Part shown: one piece after another, positions 26,387 to 35,602 of the stretch | How the letters are laid out: every line of letters starts with the position of its first letter | How positions within the stretch are numbered: position 1 is the first letter of the stretch | Position numbers and translations under genes: made by a program | Assembly (NCBI GenBank): GCA_965199865.1 | Contig: CBDATU010000007.1 | Span: 287,456-351,455, forward strand | Origin: JAPOUP01 sp965199865 | GTDB taxonomy: Bacteria > Pseudomonadota > Alphaproteobacteria > Rhodobacterales > Rhodobacteraceae | Direction: 5' to 3' | Length of the DNA stretch: 64,000 nucleotides | Notes under the pieces: model-generated | What the model was told of the DNA's origin: nothing | What the model saw: only the letters and a program-made list of their open reading frames with translations | The model's database searches: none

Positions 26387-27406
26387 ATGAAGACGAAGAC
26401 ATTCCTTATTTTCGTAGGACCTTCGGTCTTTATGATGTTTCTGTTCATTGCCGCACCGCTTCTGTCGGTGCTTTGGCAGAGCTTTCATGTCATCCAGCCA
26501 ATCTACGAGCATGTCGAGGTCGAAACCTGCACGCCCGGGCTTCTTGGTCCTGTCTGCACGACGGACATGAAGACGCGTCCGCTTCTGGATGAAAGCGGGA
26601 AGATCCGAACCGAAACCAAATTCGTGGGATTTCAGAGCTACCGGAACGTGCTGGAGCCCAGGAAGTTCTGGGATGCCATCGACAAGGGCAGCTGGCGGGA
26701 CCTGATGAACATCCGGTTCTGGTCTGCCCTGCGGTTCACGCTGGTCTTCACCCTGCTGACGCTGCCGCTGATCCTGGGCGCTGGACTGCTGATCGCGCTG
26801 GCGGTCAACAACACGGTTCAGAAAATCAAGGGTCCGGTGATTTTTGTCTCGCTCCTTCCATTCATCATCACGCCGGTGATCGGTGCGCTCTCGATCCGCT
26901 GGCTCTTCCTCGGAGATGGAATCCTGACCGCGGGCCTTGAGTGGTGGCTCGATAGGGACATCGCGATGTTCGCACAGGCCTGGACCATCGAGCTGATGAT
27001 GTATCTCTACCGGATCTGGCACGTGGCACCCTTCGCGTTCGTGGTGTTCTACGCCGGGCTGCAGACCGTCAATACCGACGCGGTCGAGGCGGCCATTGTT
27101 GACGGGGCGTCGCGCTGGCAGCGTCTGCGCTATGTCATCATCCCGCACCTGATGCCGCTGGTCATTTTCCTGACACTCATCCATCTGATGGATGCCTATA
27201 GGGTATTCGAGGAGATCGTCGGCTTCTCGGCAAGCGCACATGTCATTTCGCTGCAGTGGCTTACCTACGAATTCCTGCTGCAGGACGGTACCGGCGCCCG
27301 CGCGGTCAGCCGGGCTTCGGCAAGCGCAATCCTGACCATGATCGGCATCGCGCTCCTCCTAGGACCGCCGCTGCGCCGGGTCTGGCGCGAGCAAAGGCAG
27401 GGTTAG
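26387..27406 (+). CDS. CUT1 ABC transporter permease (MalF/UgpA type)
   Basis: The 339-residue membrane protein begins FLIFVGPSVFMMFLFIAAPLL (helix 1). A periplasmic loop of about 75 residues between helix 1 and 2 contains two cysteines (ETCTPGLLGPVCTTD) that could form a disulfide. The EAA region is DAVEAAIVDGASRWQRLRYVIIPHLMP. The ATG at 26387 starts just before helix 1; a TTG 14 codons upstream is possible. It forms the channel with the next gene product. Confidence 0.9.
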   Translation: MKTKTFLIFVGPSVFMMFLFIAAPLLSVLWQSFHVIQPIYEHVEVETCTPGLLGPVCTTDMKTRPLLDESGKIRTETKFVGFQSYRNVLEPRKFWDAIDKGSWRDLMNIRFWSALRFTLVFTLLTLPLILGAGLLIALAVNNTVQKIKGPVIFVSLLPFIITPVIGALSIRWLFLGDGILTAGLEWWLDRDIAMFAQAWTIELMMYLYRIWHVAPFAFVVFYAGLQTVNTDAVEAAIVDGASRWQRLRYVIIPHLMPLVIFLTLIHLMDAYRVFEEIVGFSASAHVISLQWLTYEFLLQDGTGARAVSRASASAILTMIGIALLLGPPLRRVWREQRQG

Positions 27407-27410
27407 GCCG

Positions 27411-28565
27411 ATGTCGAATCCCGCTCTGCGCCAACCGATTGGCCTGAAGATTCTCTCAAACGGATTTCTGGCCTTCTGGTGCCTGGTCGCCTGCTTCCCG
27501 ATCCTGTGGATCGGGACCATGAGCTTCAAGACCCCGCTCGACGCTTTCGATTCCAATCCCATCCGGGTCATTTTCGGACCACATACGCGGGGCACGATCG
27601 GCGGGCTATCGCTGATCGACATTGTCGTGGGCCTGCTGCTGGCGTGGATACTGATCCGGCAGGCGGTCCTTTGGCTGCCCGGAAAGGTGGCGGACTATGC
27701 TCCCCCTGCAAATCCCGCCATTGCCTGGTTTGTCGGCGGTGGGGCCTACGCTTTGGTCGCGCTTGTGCTTTTCAGCGTCGTCCTTCCGACTCTTCTTGGC
27801 ATTCTGAATCCTCTCGCAGGCCCACTGGGCGCACCTGTCATTGGGCTGACCACTGAACATTACGAGGCTGTCTGGGTTGATCGGGGCTTCACCCGCAACT
27901 TCAAGAATTCAATGATCGTGACCTGCGGGGTCGTGGTTGTCTCCCTGACGGTGGGGACGCTGGCTGGCTATGGGCTTGCGCGGTCTGATTCGCTTGTCGC
28001 TTTCTGGCTTCTCGTCACCGCACTGGTTTTCCGGTCACTCCCCCATTCAGTGCTGGTGGCCGGATACCTGCCATACTTCATCAACTCGGCCGAGTGGCTG
28101 CGCCCCATTTTCGGAGAGGCCGCCCCGACGCTTTACGGCAAGCCCTGGGCGATCATCGCGGTGCTGGTGGCGATCAACCAGCCATTCACGATCTGGATGC
28201 TGCGGGCGTTTTTCCAGAACATCCCCGCCGAGCTTGACGAAGCGGCCCGTGTCGATGGCTGTTCACATTTTGAGGCCTTCCGGCGCGTTATCGTTCCGGT
28301 CATGTGGCCCGGCGTGATCACGACAGGTTTGTTCAGTTTCCTGCTTGCGTATAACGATTTTCTGGTAACTTCGCTGCTGCTGGACGCCCAGAACATGACG
28401 ATGGTTCCAGCCATAGCCAATATGTTCAACCGCGAAACGACAGCATCGGACGAGATCCAGGCCATCGCGGCAGCGGTGTCCATCACCGCGCCGCTGTTCG
28501 TTCTTGTTCTTGCCTTTCAGAAACAGATCGTCTCTGGCCTGACGACCGGTGCCGTAAAGGGGTGA
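27411..28565 (+). CDS. CUT1 ABC transporter permease (MalG/UgpE type)
   Basis: The 384-residue membrane protein is longer than the usual 270-300. The extra length is an N-terminal insert with two hydrophobic segments (LSLIDIVVGLLLAWILIRQA and AIAWFVGGGAYALVALVLFS) between helix 1 and the first periplasmic loop. The EAA loop is AELDEAARVDGCSHFEAFRR, followed by VIVPVMWPGVITTGLFSFLL. It starts four bases after the preceding stop. No ATP-binding protein gene follows, so the ATPase must be encoded elsewhere or is shared. Confidence 0.9.
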   Translation: MSNPALRQPIGLKILSNGFLAFWCLVACFPILWIGTMSFKTPLDAFDSNPIRVIFGPHTRGTIGGLSLIDIVVGLLLAWILIRQAVLWLPGKVADYAPPANPAIAWFVGGGAYALVALVLFSVVLPTLLGILNPLAGPLGAPVIGLTTEHYEAVWVDRGFTRNFKNSMIVTCGVVVVSLTVGTLAGYGLARSDSLVAFWLLVTALVFRSLPHSVLVAGYLPYFINSAEWLRPIFGEAAPTLYGKPWAIIAVLVAINQPFTIWMLRAFFQNIPAELDEAARVDGCSHFEAFRRVIVPVMWPGVITTGLFSFLLAYNDFLVTSLLLDAQNMTMVPAIANMFNRETTASDEIQAIAAAVSITAPLFVLVLAFQKQIVSGLTTGAVKG

Positions 28566-29214
28566 TCTGGGCTCGCCTGCCCCGATGCAGAGAACCGGCA
28601 ACCCATAGGCAGGGCAAGGTCCTGGATTACGCTGGCCATATGGCGAATGCCGACAGGCTGCGCCAACCGAATCGCAGTCGCGTGACCGCGCGCACGAAGC
28701 CAATCCTGGATGCGGGCAGTGTCTCGGTGCGGCCTGAAGAGCGGAAGCGGTAACGGATACGGCAGACAGCCGAATCCATGTCCAATAGCCAGGCGACAGC
28801 TGGGTCGGGCCGCAGAACATGTCGCTCTATCGGCTTCCCGTCTTCAAGGAGCGTTTCTTCCATAACATTCCAGCCGCGGGAGCAAAGCGATACGCAACAG
28901 ATCTCGGAAGCTGAACCTCGGATCAGGATGGGTCCTGCCTGCGCTGGATGAGTTCACCTCACGCAGCGCATGCGGCTGTCCGGCTTCCATATTGGCCAGA
29001 TTTTCGGTTAGGCGGTTTCATTGTGCCGCAAGACTGGCAGTTCACAATATGGTCCCGTCGGCCAATTCCCATCCAGGACACTGCCGAACAACCGGCTGTA
29101 TGGTTTGCTCAGGTGGAATGCGACGGCCTGGAAAAATGGATACATTTTGATGCCCTGTTGATGGAATGGCCCCTTGACGCCCAGATGCCGCTCGAATACC
29201 TAATCGCACGGTTC
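28566..29214. other. Region where the ABC ATPase gene would be expected; no gene recognised
   Basis: About 650 bases between the permease gene and tRNA-Met. A minus frame (28627-28863, 78 codons, MEETLLEDGKPIERHVLRPD...) and a plus frame (28948-29253, running into the tRNA) have protein-like composition but match nothing I know. No Walker A or ABC signature motif is visible in any frame. Confidence 0.5.
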
Positions 29215-29291
29215 GGCGGAGTAGCTCAGTTGGTCAGAGCAGAGGAATCATAATCCTTGTGTCGGGGGTTCAAGTCCCTCCTCCGCTACCA
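29215..29291 (+). tRNA. tRNA-Met (CAT anticodon)
   Basis: A full cloverleaf can be folded. The acceptor stem is GGCGGAG with CTCCGCT, followed by A and an encoded CCA. The D-arm starts TAGCTCAGTTGGTCAGAGC, the anticodon stem is GAGGA/TCCTT with loop ATCATAA, and the T-arm is GGGGGTTCAAGTCCCTC. The D-arm and the G1-U72 closing pair fit the elongator type rather than the initiator. Its 3' end overlaps by six bases the stop region of the converging FAD enzyme gene. Confidence 0.95.
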
Positions 29292-30857
29292 CCACCGCCA
29301 GTCCTTCAGTATCTCCCGGGCGGCGTTGTGCCCCGGAACCGCTGAGACAGCGCCACCCGGATGGGTTGAGGCACCAGTCTGGTAGAGATTCCTGACCGGG
29401 CTACGGTAGTCCGCGTAGCGCGGGACCGGGCGCATGTGGAAGATCTGGTCGAGCGTCAGTTCCCCATGCTGGGAATTGCCTCCCGGCAAATTCAGGTCCG
29501 ACTCGATGTCCTTCGGCGTATATAGCCTGTAATCGATCACGCTGTCGGAAAACCCTGGCGCGAAGCGGTCCATCACGGCAAAGGCGTTTCTCACCAGCTG
29601 GGGGCCCTCGCGGTCCCAGTCCGAGTTGCGCAGTTCATAAGGCGAGGCACCTCCCTGGAAGATCACGACATGCTTGCCTTCTGGCGCCAGCGTCGGGTCA
29701 GCATAGCTTGGCACATTGGGGCTCAGGAACGGCTCCTGCGAATACCAGCCGAATTTCGCGTCATGAAAGGCGCGCTCCAGAAATTCCGGCGTTGGACAGA
29801 TATGCGCGTAAGCAGGATATTCGATACCCGTCCTTTCCTCGCTGAATCCTTTGTACTGCGGCAGCCGGTCAACGGCGCAAAGCAGCTTGAAACTCATTCC
29901 CCGCGAGCGGAAGCCCCTGACGTCGTCAATGAACTCCTCTGGCAAATGGCATGCGTCGACCATGTCCAGGAAGGTATTTCTGACATTGACGCCGGAAACC
30001 ACCCGCTTTGCATGGATTTCCTCACCCGAGCCCAGTTTCACGCCATAGGCCCGTCCGTCGCGCACCAGAATTTCACTGACCCAGGCGTCGCACTGGATTT
30101 CCATGCCGCTGGCCGCGCCGGACGCCGCGATCGCGTCAGCGATCGATCCCATACCGCCTTTGCAGAAGCTCATGCCAATCCGGCCGATCAGGTGCGTGAC
30201 GAGATAGAACGCGGTACCGGGGGAATACGGGCCGGAATTGCCGCCGATGGTAGCCCAGAACATGAACTTGGCCTTGACAAGATCGTGCTCAAACCATTGG
30301 CTGACATAGTCATGCGCGCTCATGGAGAGCGCGCGCAGCAGGTTATGGATCTCTCTTTCGGCGTTCCGCAGCTTCCACGCGAAGCGCGCAGTCCTGAACA
30401 GGCCGATCAGGTCCTTGCGAAACGGATTGACCGGCGTCTCCAGCTGCAGCATGCGCAGGATCTCGATAGTGGACTGCAGCCGTTCGAAGAATCTGGGATA
30501 GTTTTCGGCGTCACTCTCCGAAAACCGCGCGATCTGCTCACGGGTTTTGACTGGATCCTTGGAAAAGACGATTCCATCCTCTTCGGTCGGATTGAAGACA
30601 TTGGGCTGCGGGTAGTATTCCAGCCCGTATTTCCTCAATTCCAGTTCCTCGATCACCTTGGGATGCAGATGCCCCATGATGAAGGAATAGGTCGAGGCGC
30701 GGAAACCGGGAGAAAACTCCTCCGTGACGCTTGCTCCGCCCACATAGGGTTTCTGCTCCAATACGAGGGTCTTCCTGCCCGCACGCGCCAGATAGGCACC
30801 GCAGGTCAGCCCGTTATGCCCGCCACCGATCACTATCGCGTCATAGCGGCGGGTCAT
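29286..30857 (-). CDS. FAD-dependent oxidoreductase of the phytoene desaturase/PYROXD2 type
   Basis: The 523-residue protein starts with the dinucleotide-binding motif AIVIGGGHNGLTCGAYLARAG, then LEQKPYVGGASVTEEF typical of CrtI-like amine oxidoreductases. The C-terminal NLYQTGASTHPGGAVSAVPG is the FAD-contacting end motif. Related enzymes dehydrogenate carotenoids, but PYROXD2-like members occur in catabolic clusters with unknown substrates. The start overlaps the enoyl-CoA hydratase stop by four bases (ATGA). Third gene of the unit hydrolase, hydratase, oxidoreductase. Confidence 0.88.
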   Translation of the reverse strand: MTRRYDAIVIGGGHNGLTCGAYLARAGRKTLVLEQKPYVGGASVTEEFSPGFRASTYSFIMGHLHPKVIEELELRKYGLEYYPQPNVFNPTEEDGIVFSKDPVKTREQIARFSESDAENYPRFFERLQSTIEILRMLQLETPVNPFRKDLIGLFRTARFAWKLRNAEREIHNLLRALSMSAHDYVSQWFEHDLVKAKFMFWATIGGNSGPYSPGTAFYLVTHLIGRIGMSFCKGGMGSIADAIAASGAASGMEIQCDAWVSEILVRDGRAYGVKLGSGEEIHAKRVVSGVNVRNTFLDMVDACHLPEEFIDDVRGFRSRGMSFKLLCAVDRLPQYKGFSEERTGIEYPAYAHICPTPEFLERAFHDAKFGWYSQEPFLSPNVPSYADPTLAPEGKHVVIFQGGASPYELRNSDWDREGPQLVRNAFAVMDRFAPGFSDSVIDYRLYTPKDIESDLNLPGGNSQHGELTLDQIFHMRPVPRYADYRSPVRNLYQTGASTHPGGAVSAVPGHNAAREILKDWRWW

Positions 30858-31648
30858 TCGCCCTTGAACTCCGGCCTGCGCCTTTCGGTAAATGCGGCAA
30901 GGCCTTCACTGCGGTCTTCGGAAAACATCAGGAGCGCCGACAGGTCGCCGCCCGTGTTCAGCGCTTCTTCAAACGTCTGGAACGGCGCGCGATTGATGGC
31001 CTGCTTGACCGCCATTACCGAAAGCGGCGCCGAGGTTTCGATGTCCCTGATGATGTCAACGGCTTTCGCGACAGACCCGCCGGCTTTCGTAACGTGGTTT
31101 AGAAGGCCCAGCGCAAACGCTTCATCGGCACCGACCCGCCGTCCGGTAAAAGCAAGTTCCTTGGCGCGGCGTTCGCCCACCGCACGGGCAAGCGACCACG
31201 CCCCGCCAAGAATTGGAAACAGTCCCAGTTTCGCCTCGGTCAGTCCCAGTTCCGCGGTTTCCGACCCGACAATGAAGTCGCAGCGCAGCGCGATCTCCAG
31301 TCCACCGCCCAGCGCATATCCCTCGATCGCAGCGATCACCGGCTTGGTGTAGTTCGACAGGAACCGCATGAACTCGTGCCAGACCGACTGGGTATACCGA
31401 TGCCGGTATTTCTCGAACGCCCGCATCTGGCTGGAGGCCGTTCCCCTGACATCGCCTCCGGCGCAGAAGGCCGTTTCATCGCCGGTCAGAACGATCGCCA
31501 CAATTGCGGGATCCGACTCCCATGCCTGCATGGCCGTGCGGGTCTCGGAAAGCATCCGGTCGGTCAGAGCGTTGCGCGCCTGCGGCCGGGCGAAGCGAAT
31601 GATGCCCGCGGAGCCCTCGGTGGCGACTGTGATCTGTGCCGCGTCCAT
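30854..31648 (-). CDS. Enoyl-CoA hydratase/isomerase family protein
   Basis: The 264-residue crotonase-fold protein shows ALTGDE-like strand VLTGDETAFCAGGDVRG (oxyanion hole), AIEGYALGGGLEIALRCD and ELGLTEAKLGLFP with an acidic residue at the usual catalytic position. The C-terminal SEDRSEGLAAFTERRRPEFKG is the standard end. ATG 31648 is preferred; an in-frame TTG at 31660 would overlap the upstream gene. It implies that CoA thioesters are intermediates of the pathway. Confidence 0.9.
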   Translation of the reverse strand: MDAAQITVATEGSAGIIRFARPQARNALTDRMLSETRTAMQAWESDPAIVAIVLTGDETAFCAGGDVRGTASSQMRAFEKYRHRYTQSVWHEFMRFLSNYTKPVIAAIEGYALGGGLEIALRCDFIVGSETAELGLTEAKLGLFPILGGAWSLARAVGERRAKELAFTGRRVGADEAFALGLLNHVTKAGGSVAKAVDIIRDIETSAPLSVMAVKQAINRAPFQTFEEALNTGGDLSALLMFSEDRSEGLAAFTERRRPEFKGE

Positions 31649-31652
31649 GCGC

Positions 31653-32324
31653 TCAGTCAAGCATCGCGATGGTGTCGTCGGTTGTCTTCACGTCGCCGAA
31701 GCTTTGGTAGAAGGATGTCAGTCCGGCTAGGTGGTCATCGTCATACCGCGCCGCATTGGCGTCCTCGACCATCACCACCCGGTAATCCAGCATCATCGCA
31801 TCGCGCGCGGTCGATTCGCTGCACATATTGGTGGCGGTTCCGGCCACGATCAGGTTTTCGACACCCATCTGCTGCAGAATGTCGTGCAGCTCCGAAGCCC
31901 CTGTAACAAATGGCGAGAATCGCCGTTTCGTGACCACGCTGTCCTCATCCCGAACGTCAAGATCGGGGTAGATTTCGTAGCCCGTGTTGCCCGGCGAAAG
32001 CTTGTTGAGATGGTTCTGTCCTTTGGCGTCGGTGAAAAAATACCGGTGATATAGCGGCCATTGGCTCGGTTCGCCTTCCTTCTCGGCGCATTTCATGATG
32101 ACCCAAATCACCGGCGCTCCCCGAGCGCGGCAGGCAGCGGCGATCCGGTTGATGTTTGGAACGATGGAAATCGCCGTATCGACTTCCGCCACATAGAAAT
32201 TCTGCATGTCGATCACGAGAAAGGCAGTCTTTGACGCCTCGAACCTGTCGAAAACCTCCAGCTTTCCACGTTTCGCCATGATCCGCTCGATCACGTAATC
32301 GGGGATTTTCACCTGATGCGGCAC
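31653..32324 (-). CDS. Isochorismatase-family cysteine hydrolase
   Basis: The 223-residue protein has the catalytic triad of the family: D39 in AFLVIDMQNF, K133 in TKRRFSPF and C168 in TATNMCSESTARDAMML, with the cis-peptide VAGTAT before it. Members hydrolyse isochorismate, N-carbamoylsarcosine, maleamate, nicotinamide or ureido compounds; the long N-terminal extension (residues 1-30) is shared only with the decayed copy at 24820-25046. The start codon is GTG, behind a strong GGAGGAGAGCAG site. An operator-like site lies 46-62 bases upstream. First gene of a three-gene unit. Confidence 0.9.
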   Translation of the reverse strand: MPHQVKIPDYVIERIMAKRGKLEVFDRFEASKTAFLVIDMQNFYVAEVDTAISIVPNINRIAAACRARGAPVIWVIMKCAEKEGEPSQWPLYHRYFFTDAKGQNHLNKLSPGNTGYEIYPDLDVRDEDSVVTKRRFSPFVTGASELHDILQQMGVENLIVAGTATNMCSESTARDAMMLDYRVVMVEDANAARYDDDHLAGLTSFYQSFGDVKTTDDTIAMLD

Positions 32325-32369
32325 CTGCTCTCCTCCACTCCTGCCGCGGAAACCGCGTGTTCCGCCTCC

Positions 32370-32386
32370 TGCCCACTATGTGCCCA
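32370..32386 (-). promoter_or_regulatory. Direct-repeat operator-like site, copy 2
   Basis: TGCCCA occurs at 32370 and 32381, that is GTGGGCACATAGTGGGCAG read on the minus strand. Period and hexamer match the sites at 24779 and 39698. It precedes the isochorismatase-led unit by about 46 bases, at a place suitable for an operator overlapping the promoter. Confidence 0.7.
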
Positions 32387-32514
32387 CTAGGAGGGCATTG
32401 CAATCCCCCCTTCCATCGTCGCAGAGACTCCCGCTAATCCGATTTCCCACTGCCGGTCAACTGTGGGTCCAGGACATTGCGTGAAGCGTTGAGTCGGCCG
32501 CCGTGCCGCTGTCC

Positions 32515-32865
32515 TTATGCCGTATCCTGGATCGCTGTTGCACGGAGAGCGATGTCCGATGCGCTCATCCGGAGCCTTCGCGCGATGTCCCTCAATCGGC
32601 TCAACGCAGCCGTAACTTCGTTGATGATGGCATCGGCGCGAACCATGTCCAGCGCGTAATACGGCGCGGCGTTGCGGGCGAGACCGAGGTCGGCGTCCGG
32701 CCCTTCTTCCGACACCCACGTCGTCTCTTCCCGCGTCTTTTCAGCCAGTGGGACCGGAATCAGGTCAGAGGCCGGCAAAAGGCGCCAATTGCTGTCTCGA
32801 TCGTAAGGGAACAGGACGGGTCTTGGCGGAATTGAACGGAACTCTTCGGTCCTGATCCCGATCGA
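32515..32865 (-). pseudogene. Remnant or small protein of unknown function
   Basis: A minus-strand frame, open from a TAG near 32868 to 32515, encodes about 115 codons with protein-like composition: PVLFPYDRDSNWRLLPASDL, PDADLGLARNAAPYYALDMV and an amphipathic C-terminal helix VRADAIINEVTAALSRLRDI. There is no ATG near the start and no ribosome-binding site, so the N-terminus is probably lost. I do not recognise the family. Confidence 0.35.
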
Positions 32866-33175
32866 AACGCGCTATCGGGAACACTAACCGACCGGCCGCA
32901 TCCAGCAATGTTGGGGAATTTCATACCTGGCTAACCATCTGGCAATCCTTGAAAAGGTTTTCGCGGTTCGCGGGCTGGATGATCCCGCTACCTCCCCGCG
33001 CGAAAGCCTGGTCCCACTAGCCAGGATGTTCGCCGCGGCGTTCCGCATCCATGTCTCCGCGCAAGGAGTTCAGGGCGTCTTTCCGATCTCCCGGTGAGTA
33101 TTCCACAGTCTTTCCACACGGGCGGGCCGCGGTCCGTCATGGCGGCTATCAGAGAAACAGACCCTCCCTCTGAAG
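32866..33175. other. Gap downstream of the tautomerase-like gene
   Basis: About 310 bases without a supported gene, between the end of the six-gene unit and the remnant. It includes the likely transcription end of that unit, although no clear terminator was seen. Confidence 0.4.
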
Positions 33176-33361
33176 CTACTCGAGAAACACCGGCCTGCCA
33201 GCCACCGCGTAGTCGCCATTCCTAACCTCATTGATCAGGATCCGCACCTGCTCCGGTCTGGCGCCAAGTGTTTCAGTCACCGCTTCAGTCAGCCTGCTGA
33301 TCAGACGGTTCTTTGTTTCCCGGTCACGACCTTCGATAATGGTTACTGTGACAACCGCCAT
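33176..33361 (-). CDS. 4-Oxalocrotonate tautomerase-like protein lacking Pro1
   Basis: The 61-residue protein aligns end to end with 4-OT subunits. In mature numbering Arg11 (IIEGR) and Arg39 (QVRILINEV) are kept and position 50 is Tyr (Phe50 in 4-OT). However the codon after ATG is GCG, so residue 1 is Ala instead of the catalytic proline. The start is certain because AAGGAGGGACCG directly precedes this ATG. Without Pro1 the normal tautomerase chemistry should be lost. It is the last gene of the RidA-led unit, 51 bases after the SDR gene. Confidence 0.85.
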   Translation of the reverse strand: MAVVTVTIIEGRDRETKNRLISRLTEAVTETLGARPEQVRILINEVRNGDYAVAGRPVFLE

Positions 33362-33412
33362 CGGTCCCTCCTTTCACCTCGCCGCCAGGACAGCGCCTGA
33401 GCCACGCCCGCA

Positions 33413-34162
33413 TCAATGTATGACACCTCCGCCATCGACGCCAAGCGACTGTCCGGTGACAAAGGCGGAATGATCCGACAGGAAAAACGCCACCGGACCC
33501 ACAAGGTCCTCGGGCTGCTGATCGCGGGAGATCGATCGCGCTGCGGCGATCGGTTTTGCCCGTTCCTCGATACCCTCACGCGCCAGAACCCCCTCGCTCA
33601 TTGTCAGGCCTGGTGCCACCGTGTTGACCCGGATGTTCCTCGATCCGACTTCGCGGATCAGTGATCGGGCCATCGCCAGTACCGCTCCTTTAGAAGCGTC
33701 ATAGTGGAGCAGGCCCGGATATCCGTGAAAAATCCGATTCGTCGCGATCATGACAATCGCCCCACCCCCCGCGCGTTCCATGGCGGAAACAGCCGCGCGA
33801 GTGCACAGCCACGGCCCCTTGGCGTTCACCGCCATGACCCGGTCCCAAAGCTCGACGGAGATCTCGTCATGCATCGCAATCGGCAGATCAGCGAAAACCG
33901 CAGCGTTGCAGACCAGGCCGTCTAGTCCGCCAAATGCGGTCTCGGTCTCGCGCACCATGCGCTCGCAGTCCTGTGGATCGGTCACGTCCATCACGATGCC
34001 AATCGCCTTGCCCCCGGCCGCATTTGCCCGCTCCACCGCCTCACCGGGATCGGCGATATCGGCCAGCGCCACCTTCGCTCCCATTGCCGCGAACCCTTTC
34101 GCCAGCGCCGCACCTATCCCCTGCGCCGCCCCCGTCACGACAATCCGTTTGCCGTCCAGCAT
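33413..34162 (-). CDS. Short-chain dehydrogenase/reductase (SDR)
   Basis: The 249-residue classical SDR has the cofactor motif TGAAQGIGAAL, the NAA strand CNAAVF, and the YxxxK site HYDASKG. Thirteen residues before the tyrosine, where the catalytic serine usually lies, the chain reads IATNR, so serine seems replaced by threonine. The acidic D in ALADIAD after strand 2 favours NAD(H). It starts 12 bases after the aldehyde dehydrogenase stop. Likely role: alcohol/ketone oxidation in the pathway. Confidence 0.9.
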   Translation of the reverse strand: MLDGKRIVVTGAAQGIGAALAKGFAAMGAKVALADIADPGEAVERANAAGGKAIGIVMDVTDPQDCERMVRETETAFGGLDGLVCNAAVFADLPIAMHDEISVELWDRVMAVNAKGPWLCTRAAVSAMERAGGGAIVMIATNRIFHGYPGLLHYDASKGAVLAMARSLIREVGSRNIRVNTVAPGLTMSEGVLAREGIEERAKPIAAARSISRDQQPEDLVGPVAFFLSDHSAFVTGQSLGVDGGGVIH

Positions 34163-34174
34163 CCCGTTTCCGCC

Positions 34175-35602
34175 TCACCTGTGATTGATCACCGTTGTCT
34201 TGGCTTCGGTGAAGTTCCGCCAGCTATAAGCGCCACCTTCGCGCCCTACGCCCGAATTCCTGTAGCCGCCGAAGGGTGCATTGAGCTCCCGCATGAACCC
34301 GCCATTGACGATGACCGTGCCTGTCCGAACCCGCCTGGCCACATGCAGGGCGCGGTCGATATCCCGGGTCCAGACATAGCCCGACAGGCCAAATTCGCTG
34401 TCATTGGCAATGTCAATGGCCTCCGCCTCGTCCCGGAATACCGCTATCGCCGCCAGTGGGCCAAAGACCTCTTCGCGCCAGATTCGGCTCTGGAACGATG
34501 CGACACGGATGGCACCAGGTCTGACAAAGAATCCGTCACCGTCATGGGCACCGCCGAACAGCACCTCATCTCCATCCACGGCAGCGCTTTCGTAAAAGCC
34601 CAATACCCTGGCCTGATGATCGGCGGATACCATGGGACCAAGATACGTGCCATCCGCCATCGGGTCACCAATCGCCAGCCCCTCCGCCCTTTCGCGGAAG
34701 CGGGTCATGACATCTCCAGCAACGGTGTCCTGAATGACAATCCGTGATCCGGCCAGACAGGCCTCGCCATTGCTGCCATAGACCATCCGCAGCGCGCCTT
34801 CGACAGCCGCATCGATATCCGCGTCATCGAAAATCAGCGTTGCCGACTTGCCGCCAAGCTCTGTCACACAGGGGATGTGCCGCCTCGCCGCCGCTTCAGC
34901 CACCGCGCGCCCGCCCACATGCCCGCCGGTATAGCTGATCATGTCCACGCCCGGATGTACCGCCAGAGCCCCACCGGTGGTCTGGCCGCGCCCGTTGACA
35001 CAGTTCAGAACGCCCTTTGGCAATCCGGCGCTTTCGACGAGATCAACCAGAAGGCGCAGCGTCATCGGGGTCTGTTCGGACGGTTTCAGAACGATGGAAT
35101 TTCCCGACGCCAACGCCGGGGCCAGCTTGATCGCGCTCAGGCCGACCGGAACGTTCCATGGGCTGAACAGCGCGCAGACACCGATCGGCTCGCGTTCCAC
35201 CAATGCCGTGGCATCGCCAAGCTGGCGATAGACCTCACCGCCCTCAAGGGTCAGGAAGTCCGCGAAATAGTCAAACCAGTTTGCCGCGCCCTGAACCTGC
35301 ATCGCAACGCCGCGCCGCGTCATGCCACCCTCGGCCACCTGTAGGTCTGTCAGCCTGTCGGCATTGCCGCGGATCGCCTGAGCGGCACGGCGCAGCACGG
35401 CCCTCCGCTCGGCAAACGGTGTGTCAACCCAGACGCGGCTGTCGAAACTCTCGCCCGCCGCCCTCACCGCCTGGGCGACCTGATCTCCGGTGGCCTCCCG
35501 GAATTCACCGATGACCACCGCGTTGGCTGGGTTGACGACAGCGATTCCGCCACCTGCGCCGCTGATGTCCTGTCCGGCGATCCGATGCAGTGTTTCAGCC
35601 AT
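34175..35602 (-). CDS. NAD(P)-dependent aldehyde dehydrogenase
   Basis: The 475-residue ALDH superfamily protein has Glu248 in CVTELGGKS, Cys282 in SNGEACLAGSR, cofactor segment FSPWNVPVGLSAIKLAPALA and the C-terminal EVFGPLAAIAVF motif. ALDH enzymes oxidise aldehydes or semialdehydes to acids. The start ATG at 35602 overlaps the acyl-CoA synthetase stop by eight bases, so translation is coupled; the 65-codon upstream extension is the other gene's territory. The product acid could be the substrate of that synthetase. Confidence 0.92.
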   Translation of the reverse strand: MAETLHRIAGQDISGAGGGIAVVNPANAVVIGEFREATGDQVAQAVRAAGESFDSRVWVDTPFAERRAVLRRAAQAIRGNADRLTDLQVAEGGMTRRGVAMQVQGAANWFDYFADFLTLEGGEVYRQLGDATALVEREPIGVCALFSPWNVPVGLSAIKLAPALASGNSIVLKPSEQTPMTLRLLVDLVESAGLPKGVLNCVNGRGQTTGGALAVHPGVDMISYTGGHVGGRAVAEAAARRHIPCVTELGGKSATLIFDDADIDAAVEGALRMVYGSNGEACLAGSRIVIQDTVAGDVMTRFRERAEGLAIGDPMADGTYLGPMVSADHQARVLGFYESAAVDGDEVLFGGAHDGDGFFVRPGAIRVASFQSRIWREEVFGPLAAIAVFRDEAEAIDIANDSEFGLSGYVWTRDIDRALHVARRVRTGTVIVNGGFMRELNAPFGGYRNSGVGREGGAYSWRNFTEAKTTVINHR

